A DNA stretch of 60,000 nucleotides from Polytrichum commune (GCA_950295325.1 OX485804.1:12712001-12772000); one strand, 5' to 3'; positions 1-10,589 are shown, numbered from the stretch's first letter. Notes: generated by a model not told the origin, from the sequence alone. Numbers and translations: made by a program.

Positions 1-73
1 ATCATGAATTCCACAGAGAAATCCAAGCAATTCATGCATTATGTGTGGGGAGGAAGTTCAAGAGAGGACTTGC

Positions 74-259
74 CTGTAGGGCTGACATGACAGCTTTGTG
101 ACCAACCCCAAGAGACTCTTCGGGGATCTTTGCAAGTTCAGCAATTGCATCGGTGATGACATTGAGCACCTTGTCAACATTCTCCTGGGTCCTCCCGTAC
201 CATATCTTTTGCTTCTTGGAGACACGATCAAATGCGTCCCTTATGCATGTCAAATCCAT
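74..259 (-). CDS. RMD5/GID2-like protein, first coding exon (partial gene)
   Basis: The 62-residue exon begins MDLTCIRDAFDRVSKKQK and continues with a helical segment (RTQENVDKVLNVITDAI) and HKAVMSALQ. From memory this resembles the N terminus of plant RMD5 homologues, subunits of the GID/CTLH ubiquitin-ligase complex; the LisH, CTLH and RING parts would lie to the left of the window. The reading frame can be extended upstream to a GTG at 265, but ATG at 259 gives the family-like start. The exon ends CTACAG followed by GCAAGT, a strong match to a GC-AG intron donor (intron from 73 leftward, phase 0). Without splicing the frame stops at about 32. The identification rests on pattern recognition of one exon and has not been searched. 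Confidence 0.62.
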
Positions 260-1393
260 TGTCACCCAGGTATTTTACTTTGTAGAAAATAAAATCAGGT
301 GGTCCGTCAATCCCTTGACCTAACTTCTTACTCTGGGGCCCAATGTTGGCTTTGGACACACCCCCACAACGAAATCTTCAAATAGCCTATACTCTGCCAA
401 GAACTTCAAAACCTCGACACTGACTGTCAATGTGGAGGGTGAAGTTTTGCATCATCCCGAGATTGGAGAAACAAAAGGGAAAGAGGGGAGAAATGAAGCC
501 CACTTCAGTAGAAGCCACACCTTTGTAGTTAAGCGAACAAAATTTACAACAAATACCACATTCCTTTCACAGCCTCAAAACCCCTAATCCACCTTGCAAG
601 ACAACTTTTTTGAAAACGTCACCTTTCACCAACAATAGTGCCAGCTCTGGATTAAAACAAATCCTAAAACCACGAAAACCCAATCCCAAAGTGACCCTCG
701 GAAACTGACTCGTTCTGTTGTATCGCGTCTCAATCACTCAGAGAGCTCGGAACAGCGTCTTCCCCAAGTTTTGTAAGTGTCAAAACAGTACCCCATGATT
801 CCACCCCTACACTCAGAACTTTCAATCCCCAACATCCTCAACTTCAATCAAGCAATGTCAAACTGAACCGAGGGGCAGAAATGACGACACTCTGCACACC
901 AATGCTGCAACAAAATGACCAGACACATGCATAGGAAATCTTTCCCAATACCGTGACCTAGCAGTGGAAAGACTAGAAGAGTAGGTCGCCATGGGTGCAG
1001 CATTCCACGTACATTCATCTCTTGAACACCAATCCCTTGATACTCACGAGCAACATACTTGGTTATGCAGCAGCCCCACCATCTCCCAGATGACACTGCA
1101 ACAATCAACGTAAAGATAGGAAGATACCATGTGTGTTCGTGAAAAACTGCAACATTCACTATTCAGTACCTACCAACAACCTAATCCACATTCTCGAATC
1201 CCAACACCAGAAAAAAGTGCACACCATCAGAAGAGCCCAAAGGGTTGGTACTCAAGCACACAAAGGGAAGCGGCACATACACCTGCACATTCACAAAGGA
1301 ATTAAATTTAATAATAATTCCAACATGGACATCAAATCCCCAGAGGCTTTCCTGGTAACCGATTCTCCTGGTTCCCGGTAGCCGTGGGTACCA
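260..1393. other. Upstream region of the RMD5-like exon
   Basis: This holds the presumed 5' UTR and promoter of the minus-strand gene. It has several open frames on both strands, the longest at 848-1159 minus, but none resembles a known protein. A minus-strand run TTTTATTTTCTACAAAG just before the ATG could be an intron acceptor in the 5' UTR. No transposon ends are recognised. The plus-strand tRNA-Gly gene follows at 1394, head to head with the RMD5-like gene. Confidence 0.35.
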
Positions 1394-1430
1394 GCACCGG
1401 TGGTCTAGTGGTAGAATAGTACCCTGCCAC
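1394..1430 (+). tRNA. tRNA-Gly(GCC), 5' half of a gene split by a LINE
   Basis: The sequence GCACCGG, then TGGTCTAGTGGTAG (A box), then CCCTGCCAC is the 5' half of a plant tRNA-Gly with anticodon GCC at 1426-1428. It stops at the last base of the anticodon loop. The 3' half lies at 14285-14318. Its acceptor strand CCGGTGC is the exact reverse complement of GCACCGG. As I recall it, the usual plant gene has GCACCAG/CTGGTGC, so both halves carry the same compensatory change. 37 nt plus 34 nt gives 71 nt, the normal length of this tRNA. The gene cannot make a mature tRNA in its present form. Confidence 0.9.
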
Positions 1431-1809
1431 GTCAGGGAGGGGATGGGAGGAGCGGAGCTCCGCAAAAGTCGGGTGAGATCTGGTTTTCCAAGAAGATCAC
1501 AAGAATATAACATTTTTAGTGTACAATGATGTATCAAGGGTCGACGTTACTACCAAGAAACTCGCTTGTGAATTGCAAATTCAATGTCACCCGACATCAG
1601 TCTGTTGGAGCCCTCAAGCCGAGGCGCTTGGAGGCGGAAGACAACCGAAGCAACGAGTCGTGTCGATTGGAACCGCAAACATGCAGCGAAGGAGCGGCCA
1701 TCGGCCAAGCAATGGAGGTAGGTACACCATCAGGCCACAGGGACAACTCCACACACCCATAGTAGCAGACCACTCACACAGGTAGGAGAGAGAACTCCTC
1801 CAAAACCAG
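1431..1809 (+). other. LINE 5' leader
   Basis: This is G-rich sequence immediately 3' of the tRNA half, before the first ORF1-like frame. A self-complementary GGAGCGGAGCTCCGC (about 1449-1463) could fold into a short hairpin. Short open frames at 1519-1785 show no recognisable domain. It probably contains the internal promoter expected of plant LINEs, inferred only from position. Confidence 0.45.
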
Positions 1810-2774
1810 TTGCAAGGTCACCCAACTCATCGATCCCACATACTCATTTCCATCCCCACGTCACAATCACCAACCAATGCAATGAATCCCCCACATCTTG
1901 ATGATTTGACACCGGCGGCACCCACCCACCAAGAGGTGTCGCGCAAACTGGTAGCGATGATTCCGGAGGCACTCTTGGAATCTCTTTGCTCCGCCTGCAC
2001 AGCCAAGGCTGAATTTTCATTACTAGGCAAGATTCAAGGTAAGCATCTTGGGCTCAAAGCTCTGACTATTTGGGCCCGGGAAACCCTACACCCATCTTTT
2101 TCCCTAGTATCCTTAAAAAATAACAATTTGTTCAAAGGTTACCTTCAAACAACCACAGGGGAGGATTAACGCGTTGACACACGCGGATCTTATGTGAGAA
2201 ATGGCCTCAATCTACTTCTCCAGCTGGTGATCGGATTTCGATTCCAAAAACACCAAAAGAAGCAGACAACTTCGGCTACCCAGTCTGGGTACAAATAGTC
2301 AACCTTTGCCAAGTACTTAGGGAAGAAAGGTTCCTTACAATCATTGGTGAACATATTGGCCAAGTGGTTTCCATTGACCATTCGGAGGTGTACCGAGCCA
2401 AGCTTTTTGGCCCACGCATCCATCTCCTTGTCCGAGATTTGAACACGTTACCACATACGGTGGTGATTCCACAACTAGATGGAGATGGAACGGTGGAGTA
2501 CAACTTGGAATACAACGGCCTACCCAATCAATGCGGGCGTTGCCGCTCTCTAGACCACCAGGTGAGATATTGCCCACAGAGAGTCCTCCATCTAAGGAAG
2601 AGGGATTGGTCAAACATGCACAAAATAGTAGGAACACGAAAAGACCAACCGACGACACCTAAGCCAACGGACATAATTGTTGAACAAAATATGCACCCAA
2701 TGGCCCAACCCAAGGGGACACCACAACGAAGATCGCTCCAGAGGTGGCAACAAGCACAAATACAACACCCCTAG
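1810..2774 (+). pseudogene. LINE ORF1 (DUF4283 and CCHC zinc knuckle), frameshifted
   Basis: This is the nucleic-acid-binding ORF1 protein of plant L1 elements, which coats the element RNA. The first part (1810-2169) has the DUF4283-type stretch KAEFSLLGKIQGKHLGLKA and WARETLHPSF. The frame then shifts, and the second part (about 2240-2774) has YPVWVQIVNLCQVL and IGEHIGQVVSID, followed by a zinc knuckle CGRCRSLDHQVRYC (C-x2-C-x4-H-x4-C). The tail is rich in Pro, Gln and Thr. At least one frameshift near 2170-2240 means no full-length product. Continuing low-complexity Asn/Pro/Thr-type sequence to about 2950 may be the decayed C terminus. Confidence 0.82.
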
Positions 2775-4819
2775 GCGATATTCCTCACACACAGATGCAA
2801 ACACCAACTCAAAAGGCTATCGACAACACTACCAACTCGAATCCTGAACCACAGGCAGCTCCACATCCACCAACTCCTGCTCGCAATACTACACAAGGAA
2901 CAAAATCAAATTTAAACCCATAACCCAACCCAAACACCAACCCAAACCTTCACCTAGACGACATTAATTGTCCCAAACTACAATCACATGTACAAGAGGC
3001 CAGCGACAGACATCTCAATCAGGAGCCATCCTGTCGCAACCCTTGCTAGTTTTCCTTCACTTAGCTTGACCACCTTTCCAACCTAGCAAGTGCCACGAGC
3101 GCTAACCTGCACATCCCACGCACATGCATGGTTAACTCCCAAAACCGCGGACCTTCAAGCTCATGGCTTGGTCACCAAACCCTCCTACACATGCATTCGG
3201 GATTCTCCCCTTAGTAGGTAGCCAATGGCTAAGGTGGACTTCCATCCATGGAAGTCCACTCTTGAGTTGATCATCGTGTTGCCAAAACAACACTACAACT
3301 ACCTGGAGCACATTGCCAAGTATGCTCCGGGGGGGTCGGTCGGCTAAGCCGCCTCACCCATATAAGCCTCTAGGACTTTGGGCGGGGGCCCTACCCCACC
3401 TTCAAGTATCCTTTTGTCTCTCTACAAGGGTTGGGGCCAAGTAGACATTTTCCCTTAGCCGCTGGGGCTAGAACCTCCCAGCAGCTTCAGACCACCCTAA
3501 CTTCTACATATGATGTCTGATGCTCTCAAGCAACCACTTTATCGTCATCTACTCTTTTTGTAGATGCCGATGGACCCCTCACTTGCCCCATTCGGGAAAG
3601 TATTGAGGAAGTTATGGCTCTTCAAACCTTGGCAGTCCCGGGCACCACTCCCAGGTCACTGCTGTCCCAGGGTGCTGTCCCGGGACAGCGCCCCACTCAA
3701 ATTGCCATATCTCCTAGCTAGGACCTCCGATTGAGATGTTCCTTAGCATTCTAGATTTCCACTGCCATAAGCTACTCATAACTTATGGCCTTACCCTCAT
3801 GACTCTTAGTCCCCGTGGGTGAGAGGCGTTCTCAACGCCCGGGGCCCTCACCCACACTAAGAGTACTTGGGCCCTCTCACCAATGGCGCCACAAGTCCCG
3901 GGTGTCACTCCGGGGTCCCCCTTGTGCCCATGGTGTTGCCGGCACTCCTCATGGAGAGGTGCGCGACACATCCCCACTAAGTCCTGCCACTCCTCCAACC
4001 TTCATCTAGCGCTCTAAAACCATTCTCGAGGGATCCCTGCCAACCAAAGACATGACAAACAGGGGTAAAAGCAAAGTCATACACACAAAGTCAACTCCTA
4101 TCACTAGACAGGGGTACTGAACAGGTAGGCTGGCAGAGGACTTTTGGTCCACTCTAGGTATGCCCAACACACCCCAGTCCAATCCCAAAATGCATAGGGT
4201 TATCCCCTTTCTCACCAAGGACCAACAATCTGATCAAGCCGAATACTTGGTCGATAAAAGTGTCCAGCCTCACAAAGCAATAACACATGTCCATATAGCT
4301 CAATTACTAGTTGGCATTCCATGGACAACAACCAGAGCGAGACAACATGTAGTAAACGAAGTTTCACAAACGCTACGTAAAATTCTCATCTTCAACAACA
4401 ATCTGTCCAATCCATTCCAGAATTGGACCCAAGGCCGATGGTACGCACACTGGGCCCGGGAACCTGAAGGGGATCATATTTGCACATTATTCATAAGTGT
4501 ACTTGTCCCATAATACAAAATGAAACCTGAAAAAGGAAGGAACCTGGGATGGCGCAAGGTACTAGCAGAAATCAAGACAATATTCACCTCAATTGGCAGA
4601 TGACATCCAAGCTATTGCTACAAGGCACACCCAGTGGCAAAAAATGGCAGGTATTTTGTCCAATCCAAACAACACTTTCCAGGCTCCCCTTGAATCCCAA
4701 AACCGGTTTGCAACTCTAATTGAGGAGGAGGCCCTCTCCGCCGTATAACCCCCAATGACCGAATGAAAGGTGAAAAACTCACCATTGCAACCTAGAACAC
4801 TTGAGGACTGGGTCAAGGA
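2775..4819 (+). other. LINE inter-ORF region, unidentified
   Basis: About 2 kb separates ORF1 from the endonuclease, much more than in a typical plant L1. It is GC-rich in parts (3320-3400 and 3590-3960, with repeats around CTGTCCCGGGACAGC) and has a potential hairpin at 3233-3265 (GTGGACTTCCATCCATGGAAGTCCAC). The open stretch 4160-4513 reads like LINE protein sequence (GRWYAHWAREPEGD) but matches no domain I can name. A further insertion may be hidden here, because 3000-4100 has no clear LINE character. I could not find matching target duplications. Confidence 0.4.
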
Positions 4820-5560
4820 TTCTCGGGACGCAGAAAATGCAAAGAGCTCAAAAACCTCTTCAAATTCACCACTCCAAGCACAAATATTCTCTTACCGCAA
4901 GAAACTAAATTACCTAAAACATTGTGCCTCAAACAAGCGAGATTTATTGAAATCAAAAGAGGATCCAGCCTATGGAATGAAGGTTCTTTCTTTGCTCAAT
5001 CAGGAAGATTAAAGGGAGGAATTGACATAGTTCTTTCTGAGAGAATGACCTCTTCCATCACTCATCATGGCACCATGTATCCGGGCAGAGCACAGTATGT
5101 CGTACTCCAACTCAGCTCCCACTTTAAAATTGGTATCATCAACGTCTATGGTTTTAGCCATATTGGACCACGAGCAATGATGTGGAATCACCTGGCACAT
5201 ACCGAACTACCCGAGGCAGAATGGTTAATTGCGGGGGACTTCAACAACATCAAACATCCTAGAGATAAACAAGGTGGCTCGACCAAAACAAACATCAATA
5301 CGCAAGAGTTGGAAGCCTGGAACCAATTACTTACAAGGTTAGGGGTTAAGGATGTTTTTAACTTGGAAGCCTTCTTCTGGAAGTCAAATAAGGCTTACAC
5401 ATGGACAAACGCACACAATGATGAAACCATGATCCAATCAAGAATAGACCGGATATACATCCCGGTCCATGTTGAAAATATAGGGGGCACCACGGAGATC
5501 TTACCAACATTACCGGATATATCCGATCACATGGATTTTATCCTACACTTTAACGATTAA
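4820..5560 (+). pseudogene. LINE ORF2, endonuclease (EEP) domain
   Basis: This is an apurinic-like endonuclease of the exonuclease-endonuclease-phosphatase fold, the enzyme that nicks target DNA for target-primed reverse transcription. The motifs are in order. QETK (4898-4909) holds the metal-binding Glu. IGIINVYG follows, then AGDFNN with the catalytic Asp and Asn, RIDRIYIP, and SDH near the end (SDHMDFILHF). The frame is open from before QETK to a stop at 5558-5560, so this domain looks intact although the following reverse transcriptase is broken. In a working element it would be fused to the reverse transcriptase; here a stop separates them. Confidence 0.85.
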
Positions 5561-6025
5561 CGATGAAAGAAAGTGAAAAACAAAAGCACCCTCCTTCAAC
5601 AAAGGGTTACTCAAGAATCCAACGCACATAACTGAAATCCTTGTCACATGGAAAGGGGCTATGGATGATCCCAACCTGGAAACCTGGAATTAGAAGATGG
5701 TAGTGGCCAATAAGGCAATCAACAAGAAATCAACTGAACTGACAACAAACCAAAAGAAGAAATTGAAGGAAACATACCTAGCCCAGTTTGACGACATTAT
5801 TGTTGCAGAAAATGAGTTCCAACACAACTGGGGCTCAAGGGAAGCAAAAAATCATCTTAGCGATGCCCAAGCAGCCCTATATGAAGTTAGACAACAAAAA
5901 CTTCAGTCCCAAGAAAGTGTTATTTTATCCAAATGGGCAAGGGTAGGAGATAGTTACACCGAGGAATTTTGTGAACATCATGCTAGTGCCAGATGACCTA
6001 TCGTTGTTCACCTTACCTAGATTAA
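5561..6025 (+). pseudogene. LINE ORF2, linker between endonuclease and reverse transcriptase
   Basis: A frame at 5697-5996 encodes a charged, probably helical segment (NQKKKLKETYLAQFDDII). It is followed by LQSQESVILSKWARVGDSY, the element's version of the conserved W-x-x-x-GD segment that precedes the reverse transcriptase in plant L1 ORF2. The frame stops at about 5996. Only about 35 bases later the sequence is already in the late fingers or palm, so a stretch of normal ORF2 is missing at this junction. Confidence 0.72.
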
Positions 6026-6538
6026 TCAAGCGATGTTGTTGAATGAGAATGCCTTAGACTCAGTCATTGTAAATGGCAAGCAGTCTAAAACCTTTGGCCT
6101 CCAACGATCAGTGAGACAAGGTTGCCCGCTTGCTCCATACCTCTTTCTTCTCACGGTGAATCTCCTCAAACAAATGCTACAACACCCAGGGTGCAGAGTC
6201 AAAGGCTTACGCCTCCCTAATACCACAACAATCACTAACCAAATGTTTGTTGATGACACACTTCTACTCCTAGACGGAACTCGGACAATTTGGATAGGGC
6301 CCTGCAGGTCATCAACTGGTTTGGGGTTGCCTCAGGGGCAAAGCTCAATTTGCACAAATCAGTAGGATTCAAGTTAGCCCAATTGAAACAAACATGGCAA
6401 TGGGGTGAAGAAGATGGGCTAAAATGGTTAGCCCTGGGCGAGGTCACAAAATATCTAGGCTATCCGTTTGGACTAAACATCGTACAAAAAAAAAGACACG
6501 GCAAGATGCTAAGCCAAATTAGAAAACACCTACTATAA
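6026..6538 (+). pseudogene. LINE ORF2, reverse transcriptase palm (5' part deleted)
   Basis: RNA-dependent DNA polymerase remnant. SVRQGCPLAPYLF is domain 4. MFVDDTLLLLDG is domain 5 with the catalytic FVDD (usually YADD or FADD). After a one-step frame change, INWFGVASGAKLNLHKS is domain 6 and TKYLGYPFG is domain 7. The fingers and the domain-3 motif with the first catalytic Asp are absent: the palm starts directly with NENALDSVIVNGKQSKTF. With that deletion the enzyme cannot be active. The frame break falls near 6290. Confidence 0.85.
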
Positions 6539-7692
6539 TGGTTGGGGAATAAACTCTCCTTAGCGGAATGAATCATGGTCTCAAACCAAGTAGTATTTTC
6601 TTCAATCTAGTATTTGGCATCCTGCACCGATCTCTCCGGCAAAGCACTCAAGCTGGCAAGGGCAACCGTTAGAAACTACATGTGATCCGGCAAGCAGGAG
6701 TCACATGCAAGGGCAAGAGTCAAATGGGTCACTGCCATCTTATCCATAGTACGAGGAGGGGTAAAAATCCTAGACCCTGAATGGCAAGCCTCGGCACTCC
6801 TAATGAAACTACTCATTCGAGGCTTGTCATTGGGGTATGAACCTTGGAAGGTGCTTGTTCCCTACAGAGTGGCCCAAACCAAGCAGTCACGAAGAGGGAG
6901 GTGGCCAGCTCACGCTAACTGGATCATGAACTCACCACACTTGGTGAAACAAGGCTCCTCAATGTGGCAAGGGGTTATGAAGGCTATGAGCACCATTCAA
7001 TCTAGACTAAAACAGCAAGACCCGGCAAATTGGTCAGAATTTGCAAGACAACCATTTTTTGGCAACCATTTCCTCACTAACAAAATAGGGGTACAATGGG
7101 GTATTCAACTACGATCAAACATAAAATGATGGTCAGAAAAGGACTTCAAAGCCCTCAAAGATATTTCCAAACCCGACGGCTATGGCTGGAGAACATTCCA
7201 CAAACTCCTACGACTAAGAACAAACGTCGCCCCGCCACTTTACGCTCTGGTTGTTAACAACATTCCTTGGAATGCCAAACCCATGCCCCCACTAGCAACT
7301 AGTCAGTGGTTAGCAACGAAAGAAGAAGACGGGTCCATACAAATAGTCTACCACCTCCAAAACACAACACCAATTGAAGCCCAAAAATACTATAATGATT
7401 GTACAAAAATGCTCAAGCTTATTGATCAACAACAACCCTTACTAGTAGAGCCGGAATGTAAGGTCCGTGGAGTCATATTTGGGGGGCCCAAAAGAGTGGT
7501 GCTAGACAACAATCCCTAGGACGACTCGTAACCATATCAATCTCTCTGGCTCTGGGGGAATGACTAGGTAAGCAACCTGGAATGGGATCCCAAAGAATGG
7601 CAATGAAGGAGAATAGGCATACTTGTAGACACATCAATCATGAATTATACCACAAAAAGACGCTACAGGATAGCGCTTAAACTAAACACTCA
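6539..7692 (+). pseudogene. LINE ORF2, thumb and connection region, broken
   Basis: Several open stretches in changing frames continue the ORF2 polypeptide. 6803-7129 is basic, with LLIRGLSLGYEPWKVLVPYR and RQPFFGNHFLTNKIG. 7283-7519 is LATSQWLATKEEDGSIQIVY. The Trp-rich, basic character and position fit the region between the LINE reverse-transcriptase thumb and zf-RVT. Multiple in-frame stops lie between the pieces. No independent gene is needed to explain these frames. Confidence 0.6.
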
Positions 7693-7934
7693 CTAGATGA
7701 GTGTGGATGTTGAGCTAGAAGCAGTTGGGTTCAACATCAAAGGACAAGCTAAATTTTTCAATAGAATTTGGCACTCATACCTCCCACGAAAAGTCTCCGC
7801 CATGCAATGATTGGTGCTAATGGAAGGATTACTAATAGGGGCGTGGTGGGAACACATCAACCCCTCAAGCACCTGCCAACTTTGCCCCAACAAGGAAAAA
7901 AAATTCACTTCAACACACATTTCAAAACTTCTCG
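7693..7934 (+). pseudogene. LINE ORF2, zf-RVT module, first part
   Basis: FNRIWHSYLPRKVSAMQ, then W-to-stop (TGA), LVLMEGLLIGAWW and CQLCPNKEKKFTSTHI form the zinc-binding zf-RVT module found downstream of plant LINE and group-II-like reverse transcriptases (C-x2-C, then the H of the THI motif). The module is cut at 7939/7940 by element B and resumes at 10595. The TGA inside the module is a point mutation of a conserved Trp codon. Confidence 0.75.
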
Positions 7935-7939
7935 CAGGT
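7935..7939. repeat. Target-site duplication of element B (CAGGT), left copy
   Basis: CAGGT directly precedes the B terminus TATGAGCCCAAAA and is repeated exactly at 10590-10594 after the other terminus TTTGGCCTCACA. A 5-bp duplication is typical of LTR-retrotransposon integrases. Confidence 0.85.
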
Positions 7940-8241
7940 TATGAGCCCAAAATGGTTGCTCATACTTGTTTTATGTATAGAATTTACCTAGAATTGCAAT
8001 TGTCGTCGTTATTGAAACAACTAAAAGTATTAAAAAGAGTGAGGCTTGGTGTAGAGTTATGTTTTAGGCCTTAGGTTTATTTTAGTGTGGTTAATTAAAG
8101 GATTAGTGGCATTAGGGGGTTGGTTGAATTAAGTTGAGAGTGTGTGTGTTAAGTAAGGGGAAGGGCCTTGGGTTTAAACGTTTGATTTAGGACATGTTCG
8201 TGTTGGTTTAGGGGGTGAGGGTTTAGTAGATAAGATGAGGT

Positions 8242-8254
8242 CCTACTAAGTAGG
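8242..8254. promoter_or_regulatory. Conserved 13-bp palindrome CCTACTAAGTAGG (copy in B)
   Basis: A near-perfect palindrome also found at 17865-17877 in A and, as CCTACTTAGTAGG, at 12226-12238 in D. It sits upstream of the minisatellite in each copy. It may be a transcription-factor site in the LTR; that function is inferred from conservation only. Confidence 0.5.
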
Positions 8255-8329
8255 AGAGAGGTGAGGGGTTAAGCCCTCTTGGGTTTTGTGTGTGACTCTC
8301 TTAGTTAGTAGAGCTCGGGGGTCGAGCTC

Positions 8330-8634
8330 GGAGGCGAGCTTGGCTACTGGTTGAGTTCGGCACTGGGTTGAGGCGAGCTTGGCTACTGAATTGAGTTCGG
8401 CATTGTTTGAGGCAAGCTTGGCTACTGGTTGAGTTCGGCACTGGTTTGAGGCGAACTTGGCTACTGGATTGAGTTCAGCATTGTTTGAGGCAAGCTTGGC
8501 TACTGATTGAGTTTGGCACTGGTTTGAGGCGAACTTGGCTACTGGATTGGGTTCGGCATTGTTTGAGGCAAGCTGGTTGGAGGCGAGCTTGGCTACTGGT
8601 TGAGTTCGGCACTGGTTTGAGGCGAGCTTGGCTA
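8330..8634. repeat. Minisatellite of element B, about 39-bp unit
   Basis: About eight tandem copies of a 39-bp unit containing GCGAGCTTGGCTACTGG and TTGAGTTCGGCACTGG, with small differences and one shortened copy. The array lies at the same relative place as the unrelated-looking arrays of A, C, D and G. Confidence 0.85.
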
Positions 8635-8835
8635 GATAATTAGGAAAGGGGGGGAAGACTAAATTAGGGGCTTAACTCACTAGTGAATTAAGGGGGAGGG
8701 ACCCTGTGAGGCCAAACCCACCACCCTTAAGTGTCCTAGTCCGGGTGATGGCTTTGAGAATCACATTCAATTCCTAATACCATAATGTGGATTGCTATAT
8801 GGCTCTCATGTCCGAGGTACTAACTTCATCTCAAC

Positions 8836-9000
8836 TCAACTTGCTTTGTTATTGTGAGCATCGTTGCTCGTAGTGGAATTTGATTTCTCAAGGGTCCAAC
8901 CCGCGGCCTTGGCCACACATGCCCTTAAAGAGATCCCTCTAGACTTCTTGATTTTTACTTCCTTTATCTTGTCCTTGCTAGGATCCTCCACATTCTCCAT
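8836..9000 (-). CDS. Small 54-residue ORF in element C with RGISLRAC block
   Basis: The frame starts MENVEDPSKDKIKEVKIKKS, continues RGISLRACVAKAAGWTLEKS and ends NNKAS before a TGA. It is basic in the first third and has no signal peptide or membrane segment. I do not recognise the family. The ATG context ATGGAGAATGTGGAG is shared with element A. The block RGISLRACVAKAAGWT is identical in A although 10 nucleotides differ, all at third codon positions. It may be an LTR-encoded peptide or the start of a lost gag-like ORF. Host function is unknown. Confidence 0.5.
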   Translation of the reverse strand: MENVEDPSKDKIKEVKIKKSRGISLRACVAKAAGWTLEKSNSTTSNDAHNNKAS

Positions 9001-9242
9001 TAATTATGCACGTGATTTATTCCAACCAAAGAGTACGAGTGTTTAAAAACACTTACCTCAATGGGTAACCACCAACACATTCAAAAGTCACACACACTTC
9101 TACTTTACTAATGAATCCAACTTTACCTAAGAACCAAGATGGCATGAAAGAATCTAGTATGGTCTAGCAATCCCGCAAGGGATTAGCCTAACTACCCCCC
9201 CCCCATAGTAGCCTAACTTATTAAAGCTAACGAACTAACTTA

Positions 9243-9613
9243 AGCCCAGCCGAATACAGTCCAGCAGCTCAGCTCCTTGGCCTTAGGCCCAGCAGAAATA
9301 CAATCCAGCAGCCCGGCTGCCTTGGCCTTGGCCCAGCAGAAATACAGTCCCGCAGCTCAGCTCCTTGGCCCTGGCCCAACAGAAATACGGTCCAGCAGCT
9401 CAGCTCCTTGGCCTTAGGCCCAGCAGAAATACAGTCCAGCAGCCTAGGCTGCCTTGGCCTTGGCCCAGCAGAAATACAATCCCGCAGCTCAGCTCCTTGG
9501 CCCAGCAGGAATACGGTCCAGCAGCTCAGCTCCTTGGCCTTAGGCCCAGCAGAAATATAGTCCAGCAGCTCAGCTCGTTGGCCTTGGCCCAGCAGAAATA
9601 CGGTCCAGCAACC
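9243..9613. repeat. Minisatellite of element C, about 44-bp unit
   Basis: About eight tandem copies of a unit containing GCCCAGCAGAAATACAGTCC and AGCAGCTCAGCTCCTTGGCC. The core GCTCAGCTCC also appears, as its complement, in the array of element G, hinting at a common ancestral repeat. The plus-strand 94-residue frame across it (9365-9649) is a product of the repeat and not a gene. Confidence 0.85.
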
Positions 9614-10472
9614 TTGGCTGCCTTTATTACAACCCCCCTCATCCCCTAATCAAAGGTTTTCTAAATTCTTCTTTTCTTTTCTTTCCTTTGCTTCTAAGTC
9701 ATGAACTAATCTAACACACTACTTTCACTAACTACCACCTAATCACTACATGCAATCTTAAGCTCTAAGAGCTCACTCACTTGGGAGGCCTTGAGAGAGA
9801 GAGCTTAACTAATTAACTTCACTAAAATTAATAACCCACACACGTGGCTCAAGCTCTTAAGAGCTTGCTCCCTTGAGAGCGCTTGATGGAGAGAGTGGTA
9901 AATGAGAGAAAAAACACCTTAAGTAGCAAAGAGGGAGAGAGGGAGAGAGAGGTGAGGATAGGGTGAGAGGATTAGCACCTCCAATCACAATCCCTTAACC
10001 TTCACCTCCAAAGTAGGGACTAATCCCCATCCACCAAGCTTCCTTCTTCCTAAACTAACAAGGTGGATCCAAAAGTGGGCATTTAACCCGCGGAGTTCAC
10101 CTTGCTTCACCTTACCCCCTACTCACATTATCAAGGCATACTCTTATTGAAATCAAACCTTGAAATAATCACACAACACCACCTAATGCCTAAAGTTAAA
10201 TCCACACCACTCTTCACTCTTTTTATGTTTTGTGAATAATCATAACACATCAAAGTCAAACTAAAATTGGTTTCGAAGAGTTAATCACCACATGTGGGCA
10301 CCATTTTGGGCTCACAGACCCTAAAGTGCAAGAAGGTGGCATAAGGGAATAAACTTTTAGTAGGGATTTGAGTGTGGGCTGTGAATCAGTGTAGGAATAA
10401 AGGAATAAATAGAGAAGAGCATTTTTTAATGTTTGTATTCGTATTATGGAATAAATTGGTGTGCAAGAGTTG

Positions 10473-10589
10473 ATGGGAAATGTGATGGATTTTTACGAAG
10501 TTGAGAAGAGGGAGTTATGTGAACATGAATGTGATCCCCATGCCCTCACCCGGACTAGGACGCATAAGGGTGGGTGGTTTGGCCTCACA
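10473..10589 (+). pseudogene. ATG frame at the 3' end of element B, fused in frame to the LINE
   Basis: ATGGGAAATGTG opens a 39-codon frame (MGNVMDFYEVEKREL, then ECDPHALTRTRTHKGGWFGLT) that reaches the element end without a stop. It then reads on into the LINE tail to 10853. Element D has a frame of the same length (39 codons) with 23 of 39 residues identical. Differences are not concentrated at third positions, so this part is probably decaying freely. Function is unknown. Confidence 0.4.

Larger units (their letters stand above)
8705..10316 (-). mobile_element. Element C, TGTGAG-family element nested in B
   Basis: On the plus strand it runs from TGTGAGGCCAAACC to TTTTGGGCTCACA, flanked by the perfect 5-bp duplication GACCC (8700-8704 and 10317-10321). 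It is therefore in the opposite orientation to B and younger than B. Length is 1612 bp. Read on the minus strand it has a CT-rich stretch (about 9905-9965), the 44-bp minisatellite, and a complete 54-codon ORF (8836-9000). No pol sequence is present. Confidence 0.85.
7940..10589 (+). mobile_element. Element B, TGTGAG-family solo-LTR-like element (contains C)
   Basis: Termini are TATGAGCCCAAAA and TTTGGCCTCACA, flanked by the 5-bp duplication CAGGT. It is interrupted by element C (8705-10316); without C it is about 1033 bp. It contains the 13-bp palindrome CCTACTAAGTAGG (8242-8254), a roughly 39-bp minisatellite, and a short ATG frame at its 3' end. It has no gag or pol. TG..CA-type ends plus a 5-bp duplication suggest a solo LTR. 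The given strand is the direction of the ATG frame; true retroviral sense is not settled. Confidence 0.82.

Noticed and set aside
1394-1430. Complete functional tRNA gene at the left end
   Set aside because: The sequence leaves the tRNA pattern right after the anticodon loop; the T arm and 3' acceptor strand are 12.8 kb away.
9365-9649. 94-codon frame with QQKYGPAAQLLG repeats
   Set aside because: Product of the 44-bp minisatellite of element C.
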